Shown in pieces: positions 14,648 to 17,388 of a stretch of 17,388 nucleotides of DNA. Origin of the DNA: Nitrospina sp. (GTDB lineage Bacteria; Nitrospinota; Nitrospinia; Nitrospinales; Nitrospinaceae); contig SMVT01000008.1 of assembly GCA_004357365.1 (NCBI GenBank), forward strand, positions 1 to 17,388, written 5' to 3'. The position numbers and the translations under genes were made by a program. Position 1 is the first letter of the stretch. Each line of letters begins with the position of its first letter. The notes under the pieces are model-generated. The model ran no database searches. It worked only from the letters and a program-made list of their open reading frames with translations, and was not told where the DNA came from.

Positions 14648-15649
14648 TTAAGCGCCCGGATAGAGTTCCAGGATTTTCTGGACGTCGGTGTGGCAGTGGG
14701 CGGGCATGCGGCCGCCGAGATGGGTCACCACCTGCGCCGCGCAGTAGGAACCGAGAATCGCCGACTCCTTCAAACCGTGATGATGGATGAGGCCGTACAA
14801 CGACCCGGCGGCGTACAGATCGCCCGCGCCGGTGGTGTCGACCGCCTCCACTTGAAACGCATCGATATGAATTTTGGCGTGTTGGGCGTTGGCGGCCCAC
14901 GATCCTTCCACGCCGCGCGTCATGAACAGGGTATCCACCATGCCCTTGAGTTCGGCGAAGGCTTGCTCATCCTTGTCTTCTCCGGTCATGGCCCGCGCTT
15001 CGACGTGGTTGCAGAACAGGATGTCCACCTTCCAGCGGATGAAATCGATCAGCGATTCTTTGTGGGTGTTGACCACGAACGCATCGCTTAAAGTGAACGC
15101 GACGAGCACGCCGGCCTGGCGGGCGGCGTCGGCCATTGTCATGGCGGCCTGGCGGGTTTCTTCGCCGGTCCACAGGTAGCCTTCGATATACACCGTTTTC
15201 GCCTGCTGGACGATAGTTGCGTCGACGTTGCCGGGATGCAGTTCCGACGAAATGCCGAGGTGGGTGAGCATGGTGCGTTCGCTGTCCGGGGTGATGAGGA
15301 TCAGGCAGGTGCCGGTGCCCTCGGTTTTCGAATCCGGTCCGGGAAAGCCGACGCCGCAGTCTTTCATATCGTCCGTGTAATGTTTGCCGAAGGCATCATC
15401 GGCGACGCGTCCCAGGTAATACCCTCTGCCGCCGAGGGCGCAGAAGCCGTGGATGGTGTTGGCGGCGGACCCGCCGGAGACGATCTTCTGCGTGTGGTTG
15501 GAAATATGCCCCAGAATGGCGTCCTGGTTTTCCTTGGTGGACAGCGTCATGCCGCCCTTGGTGACCTCCAGGTTGTGCACCAGACCTTCCGAGACCTGCA
15601 CTTCGATATCCACCAGCGCGTTGCCGATACCCACCAGATCGTAGCTCAT
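14648..15649 (-). CDS. PfkB-family carbohydrate/nucleoside kinase (adenosine-kinase-like)
   Basis: 333 residues, ATG at 15649. It has the ribokinase fold marks: GIGNALVDIEV at the N-terminus, SGGSAANTIHGFCALGG (about 58-74, sugar site), LFCNHVEARAMTG (about 211-223) and DTTGAGDLYAAGSL (271-284), whose Asp277 is the catalytic base and whose GAGD forms the anion hole. The N-terminal GxGNALVDI and overall length match the adenosine-kinase-like branch common in bacteria; the true substrate (adenosine, ribose, fructose or another sugar) cannot be set from sequence. It is single, with its own hairpin downstream, and convergent with the DUF5069 operon. Confidence 0.88.
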   Translation of the reverse strand: MSYDLVGIGNALVDIEVQVSEGLVHNLEVTKGGMTLSTKENQDAILGHISNHTQKIVSGGSAANTIHGFCALGGRGYYLGRVADDAFGKHYTDDMKDCGVGFPGPDSKTEGTGTCLILITPDSERTMLTHLGISSELHPGNVDATIVQQAKTVYIEGYLWTGEETRQAAMTMADAARQAGVLVAFTLSDAFVVNTHKESLIDFIRWKVDILFCNHVEARAMTGEDKDEQAFAELKGMVDTLFMTRGVEGSWAANAQHAKIHIDAFQVEAVDTTGAGDLYAAGSLYGLIHHHGLKESAILGSYCAAQVVTHLGGRMPAHCHTDVQKILELYPGA

Positions 15650-15685
15650 TGGGATTCCAGTGTGTGAGAGAGTTGTTCAAAACAG

Positions 15686-15718
15686 GCGGCGAACCGCCGC
15701 AGGCCGGGCCATGCCCGG
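15686..15718. repeat. REP-like double hairpin, copy 2 (inverted)
   Basis: GCGGCG (15686-15691), loop AAC, CGCCGC (15695-15700), then CCGGGC (15704-15709), loop CAT, GCCCGG (15713-15718). On the complementary strand the hairpins have the order seen at 9446-9476. It lies between two divergent genes. A further short hairpin CCGGCG/CGCCGG is at 15793-15807. Confidence 0.7.
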
Positions 15719-15857
15719 TGAGATTAATTTAAAACCTCTTGGATAAGAAGACAACTCTTCCATCGCGTCATTCCGCTTCTGCGAAATCTGCTCCGGCGCT
15801 TCGCCGGCCGTCCTAACGTCGGGACGCAAGCATACGGCGCGGGGTGGAAATTGTCAA

Positions 15858-15886
15858 TTGCATTGAAATTATTAGGCTTGTACAAT
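15858..15886 (+). promoter_or_regulatory. Sigma-70-like promoter of the PBP4-type gene
   Basis: TTGCAT (15858-15863), 17 bases, TACAAT (15881-15886). The leader to the ATG at 15908 would be about 15 bases and lacks a clear ribosome site. Moderate support only. Confidence 0.5.
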
Positions 15887-15907
15887 TAAAAGATGGGCTT
15901 TGATTGT

Positions 15908-17388
15908 ATGAAAAAGCAGTTTCTTCTCGCCGCTCTGGGGTTGGCGTTTTTCTTTGTGCCGGTGACCGGGTTTGCCGGCGAGGTGGCGCCGGAAAGCGAC
16001 ATCGCCGTCGCCCGGTTTCAGAGCGCGGTCGACTCGATTTTTTCCCAGTCCTGTCAGGGCGGGTTGCGCGTGGGCGCCAAGTTTTATTCGCTGGACCGCA
16101 AAGAGGTGCTCTACGCTCGCAACAGCGACCTCCTGTTCACCCCCGCCTCCAACATGAAAATGTTCACCTCCGCGATGGCTCTCAAGAAAGTGGGACCCGA
16201 TTACCGTTTCCATACCCACCTGTATGCCGTCGGCCGGATTGAGGGCACGGTGCTCAAAGGCGATCTGTACATCAAAGGATTCGGCGATCCCAGTCTGGTG
16301 ACCGAGCAGATGTGGATTCTGGTGAACGAGCTCAAGAACCTGCCGATCAAAAAAATAGAAGGCAACATCATCGCCGACCACAGTTATTTCAACGGGCAGG
16401 GCAGGCTGGAGAGCTGGAAATCGTACAGCGGCCCGGAAGCGTATCTGGCGCCGACCGGGGCCTTGTCGTTCAACTTCAACACCGTGACGGTTTACGTGGA
16501 ACCGGGAAAAAATCCGGGAGACCGGCCGATTGTGGTGGTCGACCCGGACAACGAATATTTCGTGATCCGCAATAAAGCGGTGACCACCGGGAGCCACCGG
16601 AGCCGGCGCAAACTGATCGTCAACCGGACCGCGCGCAAAAATCATGACGAGATTCTGATCAAAGGCCGGGTTCCCAAAAACGTGGCGCGCAAGAAGTTTT
16701 TTCTGAACGTCACCGACCCGCAATGGTACACGGCGGTCACCTTCAGGCAGTTTCTCCAGCAGGCCGGAGTGCGGGTGACCGGCGAGGTGCAGCGGGGCGT
16801 GGTGCCCCAGGGCGCCACCTTGCTGGTGGATCACGAGTCGCCTCCGCTGGGAGAAATCCTGCGCGGCCTCAACAAGTTCAGCAACAACTTCATCGCCGAG
16901 CAGATTTTAAAAACCCTGGCCGCCCAGTTTTACGGCGAGCCGGGCACCACCGAAAACGGCATTCGGTTACTGCAGGACTATATGCAGGAGCTCGGCTTCA
17001 ACCCCGAACAGTACCACATGGTCGACGGCTCCGGCCTGTCCAAGGCCAACCGGATCACGCCCGACCAGGTGATCGTCCTGCTGGAGGACACGCATGACGA
17101 CCTCAGCATTTTCCCCGAGTTTATTTCCGCGCTGGGTGTGATGGGCCTCGACGGCAGTGTGGTCGACCGCATGCACCACCAGAAGGAGGCGCAGAAGATA
17201 CGCGTGAAAACCGGCACCCTGAACCAAGTCAGCGCGCTGTCGGGATATTATCAGTCGAACGACGGCGAGCGGTTTGCGTTTTCCATTCTGTTGAACGATG
17301 TGAAATGTTCCAATGGTACGGCGATGGATCTGGAAGACCGGATCATGGAGATCGCTTTGAAATTTCAACGCGATGAAAACGCAAATGA
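15908..17388 (+). CDS. dacB: D-alanyl-D-alanine carboxypeptidase/endopeptidase, PBP4 (DacB, S13) family, 3' end cut by window
   Basis: 493 codons are open to the window edge with no stop, so the gene is 3' partial, though its length suggests it is nearly complete (PBP4 proteins are about 480-500 residues). Residues 1-23 form a Sec signal peptide (KKQFLLAALGLAFFFVPVTGFA), so it acts in the periplasm. All three penicillin-binding motifs are present: SNMK (Ser81 nucleophile, Lys84), SNN (325-327) and KTG (434-436); DGSGLS (373-378) is also typical. The long stretch between the first two motifs is the extra domain of this family. It removes the terminal D-Ala or cuts cross-links in peptidoglycan. 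Other frames here, including a minus-strand open frame of 320 codons, are shadows. Confidence 0.92.
   Translation, partial: MKKQFLLAALGLAFFFVPVTGFAGEVAPESDIAVARFQSAVDSIFSQSCQGGLRVGAKFYSLDRKEVLYARNSDLLFTPASNMKMFTSAMALKKVGPDYRFHTHLYAVGRIEGTVLKGDLYIKGFGDPSLVTEQMWILVNELKNLPIKKIEGNIIADHSYFNGQGRLESWKSYSGPEAYLAPTGALSFNFNTVTVYVEPGKNPGDRPIVVVDPDNEYFVIRNKAVTTGSHRSRRKLIVNRTARKNHDEILIKGRVPKNVARKKFFLNVTDPQWYTAVTFRQFLQQAGVRVTGEVQRGVVPQGATLLVDHESPPLGEILRGLNKFSNNFIAEQILKTLAAQFYGEPGTTENGIRLLQDYMQELGFNPEQYHMVDGSGLSKANRITPDQVIVLLEDTHDDLSIFPEFISALGVMGLDGSVVDRMHHQKEAQKIRVKTGTLNQVSALSGYYQSNDGERFAFSILLNDVKCSNGTAMDLEDRIMEIALKFQRDENAN

Overview
The window is ordinary bacterial chromosome: dense genes, roughly 55-60% GC by eye, short leaders, and no phage, plasmid, transposase, CRISPR or RNA gene that I could recognise. 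The gene set suggests a free-living Gram-negative bacterium: split PurS/PurQ/PurL-type purine synthesis, an Fe-S type PurF, the peptidoglycan-recycling ligase Mpl, a PBP4-type peptidase and two lipoproteins. The protein style and the intergenic repeats remind me of Nitrospinota (Nitrospina-like) or a deltaproteobacterial relative. That placement is a guess from memory, not a search result.

Layout. Positions 2-3769 (+) hold the end of purQ, then purL and purF, overlapping and surely co-transcribed (steps 4 and 1 of purine synthesis). Positions 3794-8000 (-) hold a thioredoxin-fold protein, a radical SAM enzyme with extra C-terminal cysteines, a cysteine-poor protein that looks like a degenerate radical SAM barrel, and mpl. 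The last two are separated by one base. Positions 8386-9379 (-) hold a phosphoglycolate-phosphatase-like HAD gene cut by an in-frame TGA, preceded by a small lipoprotein. Position 9604 begins a (+) metallo-beta-lactamase-fold lipoprotein. Positions 10702-14345 (+) are a promoter plus a three-gene unit: a TPP enzyme of the acetolactate synthase family (interrupted by an in-frame TAG at codon 41), an aldehyde dehydrogenase and a DUF5069 protein. Positions 14648-15649 (-) encode a PfkB/adenosine-kinase-like sugar or nucleoside kinase. From 15908 (+) a PBP4-type D-Ala-D-Ala carboxypeptidase runs off the window end.

The most notable points are: (a) two otherwise intact genes, each broken by a single in-frame stop with the correct frame and family sequence continuing beyond it. 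One is TGA at a position where relatives often carry Cys; the other is TAG just upstream of the catalytic Glu. (b) Three or four families of short dispersed intergenic repeats, several stacked in the same gaps (8110-8315 and 14401-14640), with copies in both orientations. One copy may serve as the terminator of the PfkB gene. (c) A probable radical-SAM-fold protein with no cluster-binding cysteine motif, coupled to mpl. I did not find a convincing new multi-gene defence or mobile system.
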